In this document: positions 7,443 to 19,150 of the stretch, piece by piece
Layout: every line of letters begins with the position of its first letter
Position numbering within the stretch: the first letter of the stretch is position 1
Assembly (NCBI RefSeq): GCF_022815725.1
Contig: NZ_JALGRF010000013.1
Span: 121,508-185,507, forward strand
DNA length: 64,000 nt
Reading direction: 5' to 3'
From: Streptomyces sp. APSN-46.1
GTDB taxonomy: Bacteria > Actinomycetota > Actinomycetes > Streptomycetales > Streptomycetaceae
The notes under the pieces: model-generated
The model's input: the letters and a program-made list of their open reading frames with translations, nothing else
What the model was told of the DNA's origin: nothing
Databases searched by the model: none
Translations under genes and position numbers: made by a program

Positions 7443-9786
7443 GCCAGACCGTCGCCATCGGCGGGAGCGTCATCCGCAGACTCACCGGACGCCCCTGGGC
7501 CGGCACCGGCTCGGGGCGCAGCGGCCGCGGATGGCGCACCCCGCTGCCCCCGTACCGCTCGTCGTCCGTGTTGAGGACCTCCCGCCACCGCGGGATCTCC
7601 CGCGGCACCCCGAGCCGGTACTCGTGCCGCACCACCGGCGAGAAGTTGGACACCGCCAGCAGCGGCGAGCCGTCCAGGGCGTACCGCAGGAAGGCGAACA
7701 CGTTGTCCTCCGCCGCGTCCGCCTCCACCCACGCGAAGCCCGCCGGCACGCCGTCCTGCTCCCACAGTGCGGGCGCCGCCGTGTAGGCGCGGTTCAGGTC
7801 GCCCACGAGCGTCCGTACGCCCCGGTGGTCGCCGGCCGCCGAGTACGAGGAGTCCAGCAGCCACCAGTCGGGCCCGTGGGCCTCCGACCACTCCGAGCCC
7901 TGGGCGAACTCCTGCCCCATGAACAGCAGTTGCTTGCCCGGATGCGCCCACATGAAACCGAGGTACGCCCGGTGCCCGGCCCGTCGCTGCCACCAGTCGT
8001 CCCCGGGGATCTTCGACACCAGCGAGCCCTTGCCGTGGACCACCTCGTCGTGCGAGATCGGCAGCACGTAGTTCTCGCTGAACGCGTAGACCATCCCGAA
8101 CGTCATGTCGTGGTGGTGGTACTTGCGGTGCACCGGCTCCTTCGACATGTAGCGCAGGGTGTCGTGCATCCAGCCCATGTTCCACTTCAGCCCGAAGCCC
8201 AGACCCCCCGCGTCCGTCGGCCGGGTCACCCCGTTCCACGCCGTGGACTCCTCCGCGATGGTCACCACGCCCGGGCAGCGCCGGTACACCGTCGCGTTCA
8301 TCTCCTGGAGCAGCGCCACCGCGTCCAGGTTCTCCCGGCCGCCGTGCTCGTTCGGCGTCCACTGCCCCTCGCCGCGCGAGTAGTCCAGGTAGAGCATCGA
8401 GGCCACCGCGTCCACCCGCAGCCCGTCCACGTGGAACTCCTGGCACCAGTACACGGCGTTGGCGACGAGGAAGTTGCGGACCTCCTTGCGGCCGTAGTCG
8501 AACTCCAGCGTCCCCCAGTCCGGGTGCGCGGCCCGGCGCGGGTCGTGGTGCTCGTACAGCGGCCGCCCGTCGAACTCGGCCAGCGCCCACTCGTCGCGCG
8601 GGAAGTGCGCGGGCACCCAGTCGACGATCACCCCGATCCCCGCCCGGTGCAGCGAGTCCACGAGGAGCCGGAAGTCGTCCGGGCCGCCCAGTCGCGAGGT
8701 CGGCGCGTAGAACCCGGTCACCTGGTAGCCCCACGAGCCGCCGAAGGGGTGCTCGGCGACCGGCATCAGCTCCACGTGCGTGAAGCCGAGCTCCTTCACG
8801 TACGCCGGGAGCTGATCGGCCAGCTCGCGGTACGAGAGCCCCGGCCGCCAGGAGGCCAGGTGCACCTCGTACACCGAGAACGGGGCCTGGTGCGTGGGGC
8901 GTTCCCCGCGCGTGGCCATCCACTCCGCGTCCTGCCACACGAACCGCGAGGCGGTGACCACCGAGGCGGTGGCCGGCGGGACCTCCGCGGCTCTCGCCAT
9001 CGGATCGGCGCGCAGCGTGTGGCTGCCGTCCGGGCGCGTGATGTCGTACTTGTACAGCGCGCCCTCGCCGACCCCCGGCAGGAACAGCTCCCACACCCCG
9101 CTCGCGCCGAGCGAGCGCATCGGGTGGGCCACCGAGTCCCAGTACGAGAAGTCCCCGGCGACCCGGACCCCCTGCGCGTTCGGCGCCCACACCGTGAACC
9201 GGGTGCCGGCCACGCCGTGGTGCTCCATCGGCTGGGCGCCGAGCGCCGTCCACAGCTCCTCGTGCCGGCCCTCCCCGATGAGGTGCAGGTCCAGGTCGCC
9301 GAGCGCCGGCAGGAACCGGTACGGGTCGTGGACCTCGATCTCGTCGCCGTCGTACGCCACCAGCAGCCGGTAGTCCGGCACCCCGGTCAGCGGCAGCAGC
9401 CCCGAGAACAGCCCGTCTCCCTCGTCGGACAGTTCGGCCCGCAGCCCCTCGGCGACGACCGTGACCGCCTTGGCGAACGGGCGCAGCATCCGGAAGACCA
9501 CGCCGCCGTGCCGGGCGTGGGCCCCCAGCACCGCGTGCGGATCATGGTGGCGGCCCTCCAGCAGCCGGGCCCGTTCCTCCCCGCCGAGCGCTGGCGCCGG
9601 CCGGACCCGGGGCGACGGGGTGGTCCGGCGGGCCCGCGGCGTACGGGGCGTACGGGGCGTACGGGCTTTCCGGGCGGGCTCCGGAACGGGAGCGGTCGAG
9701 GGAGCGGTCGAAGTCGCGGTCGAGGTCGCGGTCGCGGCCACGGCTTCGGCCCGGACGGTCGGTGTCGGCTGACGTGCGGCGCTCAC
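7432..9786 (-). CDS. glgB: 1,4-alpha-glucan branching enzyme
   Basis: GlgB (784 residues, GH13_9) makes alpha-1,6 branches in glycogen-like glucan. After an Ala/Thr/Arg/Pro-rich N-terminal extension of about 55 residues comes the N1/CBM48 region (GTRFTVWAPNAQGVRVAGDF), then the barrel. Catalytic landmarks are DGLRVDAVASMLYLDYSR (nucleophile Asp), TIAEESTAW (acid/base Glu) and ISHDEVVHGKGSL. The GTG at 9784-9786 overlaps the mak stop in a GTGA motif, so translation is coupled. It is the last gene of the glgE-treS-mak-glgB operon. The N-terminal extension contains short tandem repeats (TATSTATSTAPSTAP) likely to vary between strains. Confidence 0.96.
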   Translation of the reverse strand: MSAARQPTPTVRAEAVAATATSTATSTAPSTAPVPEPARKARTPRTPRTPRARRTTPSPRVRPAPALGGEERARLLEGRHHDPHAVLGAHARHGGVVFRMLRPFAKAVTVVAEGLRAELSDEGDGLFSGLLPLTGVPDYRLLVAYDGDEIEVHDPYRFLPALGDLDLHLIGEGRHEELWTALGAQPMEHHGVAGTRFTVWAPNAQGVRVAGDFSYWDSVAHPMRSLGASGVWELFLPGVGEGALYKYDITRPDGSHTLRADPMARAAEVPPATASVVTASRFVWQDAEWMATRGERPTHQAPFSVYEVHLASWRPGLSYRELADQLPAYVKELGFTHVELMPVAEHPFGGSWGYQVTGFYAPTSRLGGPDDFRLLVDSLHRAGIGVIVDWVPAHFPRDEWALAEFDGRPLYEHHDPRRAAHPDWGTLEFDYGRKEVRNFLVANAVYWCQEFHVDGLRVDAVASMLYLDYSRGEGQWTPNEHGGRENLDAVALLQEMNATVYRRCPGVVTIAEESTAWNGVTRPTDAGGLGFGLKWNMGWMHDTLRYMSKEPVHRKYHHHDMTFGMVYAFSENYVLPISHDEVVHGKGSLVSKIPGDDWWQRRAGHRAYLGFMWAHPGKQLLFMGQEFAQGSEWSEAHGPDWWLLDSSYSAAGDHRGVRTLVGDLNRAYTAAPALWEQDGVPAGFAWVEADAAEDNVFAFLRYALDGSPLLAVSNFSPVVRHEYRLGVPREIPRWREVLNTDDERYGGSGVRHPRPLRPEPVPAQGRPVSLRMTLPPMATVWLRP

Positions 9787-11261
9787 GAGAGCGGCCTCCT
9801 CGGGGGCTTCGGATGGGGATGCGGCGGGTGCGGGGCGAGGGAACCGGGAGCGGGCGGGGTCGGCGGGGTCGGCGGCACCCGGTGCGTCGCCGGCCGCTGC
9901 GGTTCGGACAGCCGGCGGATCGCGGCCATCGGGACGTGCAGCCAGTCGGGACGGTGCCGGGACTCGTAACGGGCCTCGTACACCGCCTTGTCGGTCTCGT
10001 ACGCGCGCAGCAGCACCGGGTCCTCACGAGGATCCCGCCCGACGGTGCGGGCGTAGCCCTCGCAGAACGCGGCCCGGCAGTCGTCCGCCCAGGCGGGGGC
10101 GAACGGCCGGTGCGAGCGGGCGGCGTAGTCGAAGGAGCGCAGTATCCCGGCGATGTCGCGGACCGCCGGCTCGGGGCGGCGGCGGTCGGCCAGCGGCCGG
10201 GCCGGCTCGCCCTCGAAGTCGATCAGCGCCCAGCTGCCGTCCGCGGTGCGCAGCGTCTGGCCCAGGTGCAGGTCCCCGTGGATCCGCTGGGCGGGCACCC
10301 CGGCCCCGCGGGAGGCGGCCAGCGCGTCGAACGCCCCGCGCAGCCCCGTCTCGTAGGGCCGCAGCCCCGGTACCTCGCGGGCGGTGGCCGCCAGCCGCGC
10401 CGTCATCCCGGCGGCCAGCCGGGCCGTCTGTTCCGGGTCGAGCGCGAGGGTGGGCAGGGCGGCGGCCAGCGCGCTGTGCACCTCGGCGGTGGCCCGGCCC
10501 AGCGCGTGCGCCTCGGTGGTGAAATCGGCCCCGGCACCGAGCCGGCGCAGCGCCAGCTGCCACCCGTCGTCGGAGCCCCGCAGATACGGCTGGAGCACGC
10601 CCAGCGTCAGCGGCTCGGCCCCCGGCAGCTCCGCCTCGTACCAGGCGACCGGCGCCGGCACCCGGGCGCAGCCCGCGGCGGCCAGGGCTCTGGGGAGTTC
10701 CAGGTCGGGGTTGACCCCGGGGCCGACCCGTCGGAACACCTTCAGGATGTACGAATCCCCGTAGATCAGCGAGGAGTTGGTCTGCTCCCCGGACAGCGGC
10801 CGGGGCGCGGGCGAGGGCGGGATCAGCGCCGCCGGGTCCCGGTCGAAGCGGAGCGGGCCGAGGGTACCGGGGGAGCGCAACCGTTCCAGCAGCAGCGCCG
10901 CGAGCCGCGGATCGCCGAGCCCCTCGTACACGGCCTGCCCGGTGTACGGGCCCTGCTCGGCGTACCCGATCAGCGCGGGCGCGAGCGCCGGGGGCAGGTT
11001 CGGGCGTACTCCGAGCAGCAGCTGGTAGCAGTCCGAACTGCCGTCGGCGTCCACTCCGACGAGCAGGTGCAGCAGCCCGGGCGAGGCCTCGGGCGGCAGC
11101 AGTTCGACGGCCGAGACCAGCCGTAGCCGGTGGATCGCGCGACCCTTGCCGGCGAACCAGCGCTGCCTCGGCAGCCAGGCGCGCAGCATGGGTTCCAGCG
11201 GTCCGAGCGGGACCGCGGCCAGGCTTCCCTGGCGGCTCCGGGCGGATGCAGCCTCCGACAT
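9783..11261 (-). CDS. mak: Maltokinase
   Basis: Maltokinase (Pep2/Mak, 492 residues) phosphorylates maltose with ATP to maltose 1-phosphate, the substrate of GlgE. The N-terminal cap includes RAWLPRQRWFAGKGR. The kinase lobe carries the aminoglycoside-phosphotransferase-like catalytic loop HGDLHLGQTL and the metal site LIDFEGEPARPL. The start is the ATG at 11259-11261 (MSEAASARSR), with an AAAGGA site 13 bp upstream. A 151-bp gap separates it from treS upstream, and it overlaps glgB by 4 bp. The Pro-rich C-terminus (PPTPPTPPAP) is a low-complexity tail. Confidence 0.95.
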   Translation of the reverse strand: MSEAASARSRQGSLAAVPLGPLEPMLRAWLPRQRWFAGKGRAIHRLRLVSAVELLPPEASPGLLHLLVGVDADGSSDCYQLLLGVRPNLPPALAPALIGYAEQGPYTGQAVYEGLGDPRLAALLLERLRSPGTLGPLRFDRDPAALIPPSPAPRPLSGEQTNSSLIYGDSYILKVFRRVGPGVNPDLELPRALAAAGCARVPAPVAWYEAELPGAEPLTLGVLQPYLRGSDDGWQLALRRLGAGADFTTEAHALGRATAEVHSALAAALPTLALDPEQTARLAAGMTARLAATAREVPGLRPYETGLRGAFDALAASRGAGVPAQRIHGDLHLGQTLRTADGSWALIDFEGEPARPLADRRRPEPAVRDIAGILRSFDYAARSHRPFAPAWADDCRAAFCEGYARTVGRDPREDPVLLRAYETDKAVYEARYESRHRPDWLHVPMAAIRRLSEPQRPATHRVPPTPPTPPAPGSLAPHPPHPHPKPPRRPLS

Positions 11262-11412
11262 GGCGTCGAGTCCTTTCCCCGGGCCGTCACAGAATGCGCA
11301 GAGTGTTCCGGATGGCGAGGGTTGCTGTCCGGTGATGGGTGGGTGTCGGGCCAGGATGGTTCGTACAGGGGCGGGCGGTTGACCCGTTCGCGGCGCCCGC
11401 CCCGTGCTGCGG

Positions 11413-13103
<1,691 letters not shown>

Positions 13104-13107
<4 letters not shown>

Positions 13108-15098
13108 GTGATGGGTGACCCTCCGGTGGGCGGGGACGGTCGCAGAGCCGCCAGTACGTGCGCGGGCGTGCGGCCCGGCTCTAGGCGCACGTAGTTGGCC
13201 CTGCCCCAGTGGTAGGTCTCGCCGGTGAGCTCGTCGCGCACCGCGAGGGACCCGTGCCAGTCGAGGCCGAGTGCCGGCATGTCCAACGAGACCGTCGCCT
13301 CCTGGGTGTGGTGCGGATCGAGGTTGACGACCACCAGTACGGAATTGCCTCCGGCGTGCTTCGAATAGGCGATCACCTGGTCGTTGTCGGTCGAGTGGAA
13401 GTGGATGTCGCGCAGCTGCTGGAGCGCCGGGTTGCGGCGGCGCATCCGGTTCAGGGCGGTGATCAGCGGGGCGATGGTGCGGCCCTCGCGGTCGGCGGCG
13501 GCCCAGTCGCGTGGCCGGAACTCGTACTTCTCGGAGTTCAGGTACTCCTCGCTGCCCTCCCTGACCGGCTCGTTCTCGCAGAGCTCGTATCCGGCGTAGA
13601 CGCCCCAGGCGGGGGAGAGGGTGGCGGCGAGGACGGCCCGCACCTCGAAGGCCGGGCGGCCGCCCCGCTGGAGGTACTCGTGCAGGATGTCGGGCGTATT
13701 GACGAAGAAATTCGGTCGCATGACGGAGGCCGAGCGGGTGTCGGCGAGCTCGGTCAGGTACTCGGTCAGCTCGGCCTTGGTGTTGCGCCAGGTGAAGTAC
13801 GTGTACGACTGCTGGAAGCCGACCGAGGCGAGCGCGCGCATCATGGCGGGACGGGTGAAGGCCTCCGCCAGGAAGATCACATCGGGGTCGGACTTGTTGA
13901 TGTCCGCGATCACCTTCTGCCAGAACACGACCGGCTTGGTGTGCGGATTGTCCACCCGGAAGATGCGGACGCCGTGGTCCATCCAGTGGCGCAGGATCCG
14001 GACGGTCTCCTCGACGATGCCGGCCATGTCGGTGTCGAAGTGGATCGGGTAGATGTCCTGGTACTTCTTCGGCGGGTTCTCGGCGTACGCGATCGTCCCG
14101 TCGGCCCGGTGCCGGAACCACTCGGGGTGCTTCTCCACCCACGGGTGGTCGGGGGAGCACTGGAGGGCGAAGTCGAGGGCGATCTCCATGCGGAGCTCGC
14201 GGGCCCGGGCGACGAAGGCGTCGAAGTCCTCGATGGTGCCCAGGTCGGGGTGGACGGCGTCGTGGCCGCCCTCCGTGGAGCCGATGGCCCACGGCACGCC
14301 CGGATTCCAACTCCCCGCTGACAGGGTGTTGTTGGGGCCCTTTCGGAAGGTGCTCCCGATCGGGTGGACGGGCGGCAGGTACACGACGTCGAAGCCCATC
14401 GCGGCGATCGCCGGCAGCCGCTCGGCGGCCGTCCGGAAGGTTCCGCTGACCGGCGCCCCGCCCGGCTCGACGACGGCCCCCTCGGAGCGGGGGAACATCT
14501 CGTACCAGGAGCCGAAGAGGGCCCGCTTGCGCTCGACGAGGAGCGGCAGCGCCTTCGAGGCGGTGACCAGCTCCCGGAACGGCTTCCTCGCGAGCGCCGC
14601 GTCCACCGGGGGCGCGAGCGCGGCCGCGTACCGTACGGAGACCTCACGGTCCTCGTCGCGCAGGGCCTCGGCGGCGGCCAGCACGTGCGCGCGCCCGTCC
14701 TTCTTGGGAATCTTGGAGCCGGCCCGCTGGTAGAGCTCGGCGCCCTCCAGCAGGGTGAGCCCGACGTCGATCCCGGCCGGGATCTTGATCGCCGCGTGGG
14801 CCCGCCAGGTGGCCACGGGGTCGCTCCACGCCTCGACGGTGTACGTCCACCTCCCCTCGACCTCGGCGGACACCCGGGCCCCCCACCGGTCGGTGCCGGG
14901 GGCGAGTTCGTACATCGGCACGGGGGGCCGCAGCCGCCCGCTGGGATCGCGGAGCACGACATGCGCGGCGACGGCGTCGTGGCCCTCGCGGAATACGGTG
15001 GCCGAGATCTCGAAGACCTCGTCGACGACCGCCTTGGCGGGTCTGACGCCGCAGTCGACGGCGGGGCGGACGTCCAGCACGGGAATGCGACCGATCAT
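13104..15098 (-). CDS. glgE: Maltose-1-phosphate maltosyltransferase GlgE
   Basis: GlgE (664 residues, GH13_3) transfers maltose from alpha-maltose 1-phosphate to the non-reducing end of alpha-1,4-glucan. The start MIGRIPVLDVRPAVDCG is at the ATG 15096-15098, with AGGTGA nine bases upstream. An N-terminal beta-sandwich (about 1-120) precedes the barrel. Characteristic sequences include HPIGSTFRKGPNN, FALQCSPDHPWV, GVRIFRVDNPHTKP (nucleophile Asp), IFLAEAFTRPAMM (acid/base Glu) and FFVNTPDILHEY. It is the first gene of the operon and lies divergent from glgP across a 625-bp gap. Confidence 0.96.
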
Positions 15099-15723
15099 GA
15101 TGGGATCACCTGGGGGCAGTTCGCGGGGCTCGGTGACAACAGGCCAGCCGATGGAAGGGCTGGTAGTGCACGCTCTGTTCGCTCTGTTTCTAGCCGCTCC
15201 GTGGACGGCGTGGCTGCGGGCATGGCCGCTCCTGTCCGCGTTCACTCGGGTGGCGGGAGAGGTGTGGGGCGGGGTTGCCGTGCGTGTACCCGGGGAGCCC
15301 TTCCCACTCTCGTCCCGCCCAATCCGGGTGCTTGGTTAACTACTCGTACGTAGGGGCACGGGCAATACCAAGGCCCGGCTCGACATCCGCCGAGGCTCCG
15401 TCAAGTCGGCGCGGACTACTCGATGTGCGCCGGAACACCCCTGTCACACCCGCCCCACCGACCCCTCCGGACCGGCTGTTCCCGTAGCCCGAATCAGCGG
15501 AGTTGGCCGGAACGGCTCGTGTTGACGCGGGGGCCCGCGCGGTGCGATCGACGGCTGATCCGACGGCCCGACCGGCGGGCGGCATGGCCCGGCGGCGACC
15601 GGACCGGCGGCGGGGTACGCGGCATGGCCCGGCGGCGGGCGCGCGGCTAGCCTTCCGGAGGTCGCGCGGGTGCACAGCGTGGTGCAGCCGCTCCGATCCG
15701 TAATCCCCTGCGAAGGTGGACCT
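15099..15723. promoter_or_regulatory. Divergent control region between glgE and glgP
   Basis: This 625-bp gap has no convincing gene. It must hold both promoters. Visible structure: a tandem 9-mer CGCTCTGTT twice at 15171-15188 on the glgE side; an AT-richer stretch with GGTTAACTACTCGTACGTAG at 15335-15354; a TTGACG at 15521-15526 facing glgP; and two 19-bp direct repeats close to glgP. Confidence 0.5.
15579..15637 (+). repeat. Two 19-bp direct repeats upstream of glgP
   Basis: GCGGCATGGCCCGGCGGCG occurs exactly at 15579-15597 and 15619-15637, 40 bp start to start (about four helical turns), ending 86 bp before glgP. The spacing suits a pair of regulator sites, but slippage duplication in GC-rich DNA is equally possible. 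Confidence 0.6.
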
Positions 15724-18366
15724 GTGAAGGCTATCCGTCGATTCACCGTGCGCCCCGTCCTCCCGGAACCTCTGATGCCGCTCGCCGATCTCGCGCGCAA
15801 CCTGCGCTGGTCTTGGCACGCGGAAACACGCGAACTCTTCCAATCGGTAGACCCCGACGGCTGGCAGGCCGCCGGCGGCGATCCCGTCAGGCTGCTCGGC
15901 GCGGTGTCCGCCGCCCGGCTGGAGGAACTGGCCGGCGACCGGCGGTTCCTGCGCCGGCTCGCCGTCGTCACCGCCGAGCTCGATGACTACATGGGCGGCG
16001 GGAGGTGGTACCAGAATCATGAGAACGGCGCGGAACTCCCCGCCGCAATCGCCTATTTCTCCCCCGAATTCGGCATCACCGCCGCCCTCCCCCAGTACTC
16101 CGGCGGGCTCGGGATCCTCGCCGGGGACCACCTCAAGGCCGCCAGCGACCTCGGCGTCCCGCTCATCGGCGTGGGGCTGCTGTACCGGCACGGGTACTTC
16201 CGCCAGTCGCTCTCCCGCGACGGCTGGCAGCAGGAGCACTACCCCGTCCTCGACCCGAACGAGCTCCCGCTCTCGCTGGTACGGGAGGCGGACGGGACAC
16301 CCGCCCGGGTGTCCCTGAGCCTCCCCGGCGGCAGGCCGTTGCACGCGCACATCTGGCAGGCCCGCGTCGGGCGGATCCCGCTGCTGCTCCTCGACTCCGA
16401 CGTCGAGGACAACGACGCGCCCGCCCGCGAGGTGACCGACCGGCTCTACGGCGGCGGCAGCGACCACCGGCTGCTCCAGGAGATGCTGCTCGGCATCGGC
16501 GGCGTGCGCGCGGTGCGGACGTACTGCGCCATGACCGGTCATCCCGCGCCCGAGGTGTTCCACACGAACGAGGGACATGCCGGATTCCTCGGCCTGGAGC
16601 GCATAAGGGAACTGGGAGGGGAGCTGGAACTCGGCTTCGACGCCGCCGTCGAGGCCGTCCGCGCCGGGACCGTGTTCACCACGCACACCCCCGTCCCCGC
16701 CGGCATCGACCGCTTCGAGCGCTCCCTGGTCGCCCGGCACTTCGGGGAGGGCGGAGAGCTCCCCGGCGTCCCGGTCGACCGGATCCTAGAACTGGGCGCC
16801 GAGTCCTACCCGGGCGGCGACCCCGGGGTGTTCAACATGGCCGTCATGGGGCTGCGCCTCGCCCAGCGCGCCAACGGGGTGTCCACCCTGCACGGGGCCG
16901 TCAGCCGGGGGATGTTCGCCGGGCTCTGGCCGGGATTCGACCCCGGCGACGTACCGATCACCTCCGTCACCAACGGAGTGCACGCGCCGACCTGGGTGGC
17001 CCCCGAGGTGGTCCGGCTCGGGGTGCGCCAGATCGGGGCCGGGCGCACCGAGGACGCGCTGTCCGTCGGCGGCTCCGAGCGCTGGGACGCCGTCGCGGAC
17101 ATCGCGGACCAGGACATCTGGGATCTGCGGCGGGTGCTCCGCGAGCAGCTGGTGCAGGAGGTACGGGACCGGCTGCGCGTCTCCTGGCAGCAGCGCGGGG
17201 CCGGAGCGGCCGAACTCGGCTGGGTGGACTCCGTACTCGATCCGGACGTGCTCACCATCGGGTTCGCCCGGCGGGTGCCCTCGTACAAGCGGCTGACGCT
17301 GATGCTGCGCGATCCCGAGCGGCTGCGCAGGCTGCTGCTGGACCCGGACCGGCCGGTGCAGATCGTGGTCGCGGGCAAGGCGCATCCGGCGGACGACGGC
17401 GGGAAGCGGCTCGTACAGGAGCTGGTGCGGTTCGCGGACGACCCTCGGGTGCGGCACCGCATCGTGTTCCTGCCCGACTACGGCATGGCGATGGCGCAGA
17501 AGCTCTACCCGGGCTGCGACATCTGGCTGAACAACCCGCTGCGGCCGCTGGAGGCCTGCGGGACCAGCGGGATGAAGGCCGCCCTGAACGGCTGCCTCAA
17601 CCTGTCCGTGCTGGACGGCTGGTGGGACGAGTGGTTCGAGCCCGACTTCGGCTGGGCCATCCCCACGGCCGACGGGATCGGGACGGACGAGGAGCGGCGC
17701 GACGACCTGGAGGCGAACGCCCTCTACGAGCTGATCGAGGAACGGGTCGCGCCCCGCTTCTACGACCGGGCCGGGCGCGCCGGACTGCCCGTGCGGTGGA
17801 TCGAGATGGTCCGGCGGACCCTCGTCTCGCTGGGGCCGAAGGTGCTCGCGGGGCGGATGGTGCGGGAGTACGTGGAGCGGCTCTACGCCCCGGCCGCGCT
17901 CGCGCACCGGGCGTTGACCCCGGACTCCGCACGGGACCTCGCCTGGTGGAAGGGCCGGGTCCGGGCGGCATGGCCGCGCGTCGGCGTCGAGCACGTGGAG
18001 GCGCTGGCCGCGGCTCCGGTGGGCGGCACCGCCGAGCTGGGGGCCACCCTCACGCTGCGGGTGCAGGTGTCGCTGGACGCGCTCGCGCCGGAGGACGTGG
18101 AGGTGCAGGCCGTCGCGGGACGGGTGGACGCGCAGGACGTGATCCGGGACGGGCGGGTGTTCCCGCTCAAGCCGTCCGCCGGGCCGGACCTGGAGGGGCG
18201 GTGGGTGTACGAGGGCCCGCTCGCCCTGGACCGTACGGGTCCGTTCGGCTACACCGTACGGATCCTGCCCGCGCACCCGCTGCTGGCGACTCCGGCCGAA
18301 CTCGGGCTGCTCGCGGCCCCGGCGGCCGGGGACGCGGGGGCCGGGCACGGGGTCGTACTGCGTTAG
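15724..18366 (+). CDS. glgP: Alpha-glucan (glycogen/maltodextrin) phosphorylase
   Basis: An 880-residue GT35 phosphorylase of the long actinobacterial type; it releases glucose 1-phosphate from alpha-1,4-glucan using inorganic phosphate and PLP. The N-terminal DUF3417-like segment includes LADLARNLRWSWHAETRELF. Core motifs are YFSPEFGI, YSGGLGILAGDHLKAASD, HTNEGHAGF, FTTHTPVPAGIDRF, FARRVPSYKRL and the PLP-site region EACGTSGMKAALNG. The start is the GTG at 15724 with GAAGGTGGA upstream. Its position divergent from the glgE operon pairs synthesis with degradation. A perfect 14-bp hairpin follows. Confidence 0.95.
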   Translation: MKAIRRFTVRPVLPEPLMPLADLARNLRWSWHAETRELFQSVDPDGWQAAGGDPVRLLGAVSAARLEELAGDRRFLRRLAVVTAELDDYMGGGRWYQNHENGAELPAAIAYFSPEFGITAALPQYSGGLGILAGDHLKAASDLGVPLIGVGLLYRHGYFRQSLSRDGWQQEHYPVLDPNELPLSLVREADGTPARVSLSLPGGRPLHAHIWQARVGRIPLLLLDSDVEDNDAPAREVTDRLYGGGSDHRLLQEMLLGIGGVRAVRTYCAMTGHPAPEVFHTNEGHAGFLGLERIRELGGELELGFDAAVEAVRAGTVFTTHTPVPAGIDRFERSLVARHFGEGGELPGVPVDRILELGAESYPGGDPGVFNMAVMGLRLAQRANGVSTLHGAVSRGMFAGLWPGFDPGDVPITSVTNGVHAPTWVAPEVVRLGVRQIGAGRTEDALSVGGSERWDAVADIADQDIWDLRRVLREQLVQEVRDRLRVSWQQRGAGAAELGWVDSVLDPDVLTIGFARRVPSYKRLTLMLRDPERLRRLLLDPDRPVQIVVAGKAHPADDGGKRLVQELVRFADDPRVRHRIVFLPDYGMAMAQKLYPGCDIWLNNPLRPLEACGTSGMKAALNGCLNLSVLDGWWDEWFEPDFGWAIPTADGIGTDEERRDDLEANALYELIEERVAPRFYDRAGRAGLPVRWIEMVRRTLVSLGPKVLAGRMVREYVERLYAPAALAHRALTPDSARDLAWWKGRVRAAWPRVGVEHVEALAAAPVGGTAELGATLTLRVQVSLDALAPEDVEVQAVAGRVDAQDVIRDGRVFPLKPSAGPDLEGRWVYEGPLALDRTGPFGYTVRILPAHPLLATPAELGLLAAPAAGDAGAGHGVVLR

Positions 18367-18380
18367 CGGGCAGTGGCCCG

Positions 18381-18412
18381 GGGGGCGGGCGGCCGAGCGG
18401 CCGCCCGCCCCC
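18381..18412 (+). terminator. Strong hairpin after glgP
   Basis: A perfect 14-bp stem (arm GGGGGCGGGCGGCC) with a GAGC tetraloop begins 15 bp after the glgP stop. There is no T-run, as is common for Streptomyces terminators. Confidence 0.75.
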
Positions 18413-18606
18413 GCACCGCTGCCGCGGGGAGCGGCAACCCGGCTCGGCCGTCCGGCTCGGCCGTCCGGCCGGTGCGGGCAGGCCTCAGGGGTGAACCTTC
18501 GAACGCGCTCAGCATGGCGAATCGTTTCGGCGCGGCCGTCCCTTCCTACGCTTCCCGCGGATGCCACCCGACCCGCATCCGCGGAACCCGAGAAACGGAC
18601 TCCCTC

Positions 18607-19011
18607 ATGCGTCTTCGCACCGCCGCCGCAGCGCTCGTCGGCGCCCTCGCGATCGTTCTGCCCGCCGCCGGCCCGTCGTCGGCCGGCGACCACGACGGCC
18701 GCGTCCTCGGTGAGTTGCACTACCGGTTCGTCGACGAGAGGGGCAACGTACGCCAGGCGCGGCTCCACCCCGCGGACAACGACACCTGCTACCGGCTGAC
18801 GAGTACCTCCTCGGACGACCCCGCCTTCGCCGTGGTGAACGATACGGAGTCGCTGGCGGTGCTCTTCGAGGACGCGTCCTGCGGCGGTGACACGGAGCGG
18901 ACGCTGGAGCCGGGTGAGGGGGTGCGGAACGTGGAGGTCGCCTCCGTGCTCTTCAGGCCGGCGGAGCACTGGGGGCACCACGACCGCACCGTCTTCCGTT
19001 CCCTCGGCTGA
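18607..19011 (+). CDS. Small secreted protein, function unknown
   Basis: A 134-residue protein with a clear Sec signal peptide: MRLRTAAAALVGALAIVLP, then AAGPSSA, with cleavage predicted after about residue 26. The mature part is polar and has two cysteines (DTCYRL and DASCGG) that could form one disulfide, as in small secreted Streptomyces inhibitor-like proteins. I do not recognise the family. The ATG at 18607 is the only start that keeps the signal peptide at the N-terminus. It stands alone between the glgP terminator and the terminator shared with the M4 protease. Confidence 0.75.
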   Translation: MRLRTAAAALVGALAIVLPAAGPSSAGDHDGRVLGELHYRFVDERGNVRQARLHPADNDTCYRLTSTSSDDPAFAVVNDTESLAVLFEDASCGGDTERTLEPGEGVRNVEVASVLFRPAEHWGHHDRTVFRSLG

Positions 19012-19057
19012 CCGGAGGGCGGCCGCCGGCTGCCGGCCGCCGGCTGCCGTCCGCGGC

Positions 19058-19081
19058 GCGGAATGGAACGCGGAATGGAAC
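19058..19081. repeat. Tandem 12-bp repeat
   Basis: GCGGAATGGAAC occurs twice head to tail (19058-19069, 19070-19081) immediately before the convergent terminator. Probably a replication-slippage duplication. Confidence 0.7.
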
Positions 19082-19082
19082 A

Positions 19083-19116
19083 GGGCCGCCCGGGGAGGTT
19101 TCCTCCCGGGCGGCCC
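19083..19116. terminator. Bidirectional terminator between convergent genes
   Basis: Arms GGGCCGCCCGGGGAGG and CCTCCCGGGCGGCCC form a 15-bp stem with one bulged G and a TTT loop. It lies between the small secreted protein gene and the M4 protease, which converge on it. Confidence 0.85.
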
Positions 19117-19150
19117 CGTGGTGTGTCGGCTCAGCTCCGGCCCGGTGGGG

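Noticed and set aside
6614..9253. Very long open frames antisense or out of frame to glgB, pta, glgX and many others
   Set aside because: They are the usual GC-rich shadow frames of real genes: low-complexity Arg/Gly/Pro/Ala sequence, no ribosome sites, no motifs.
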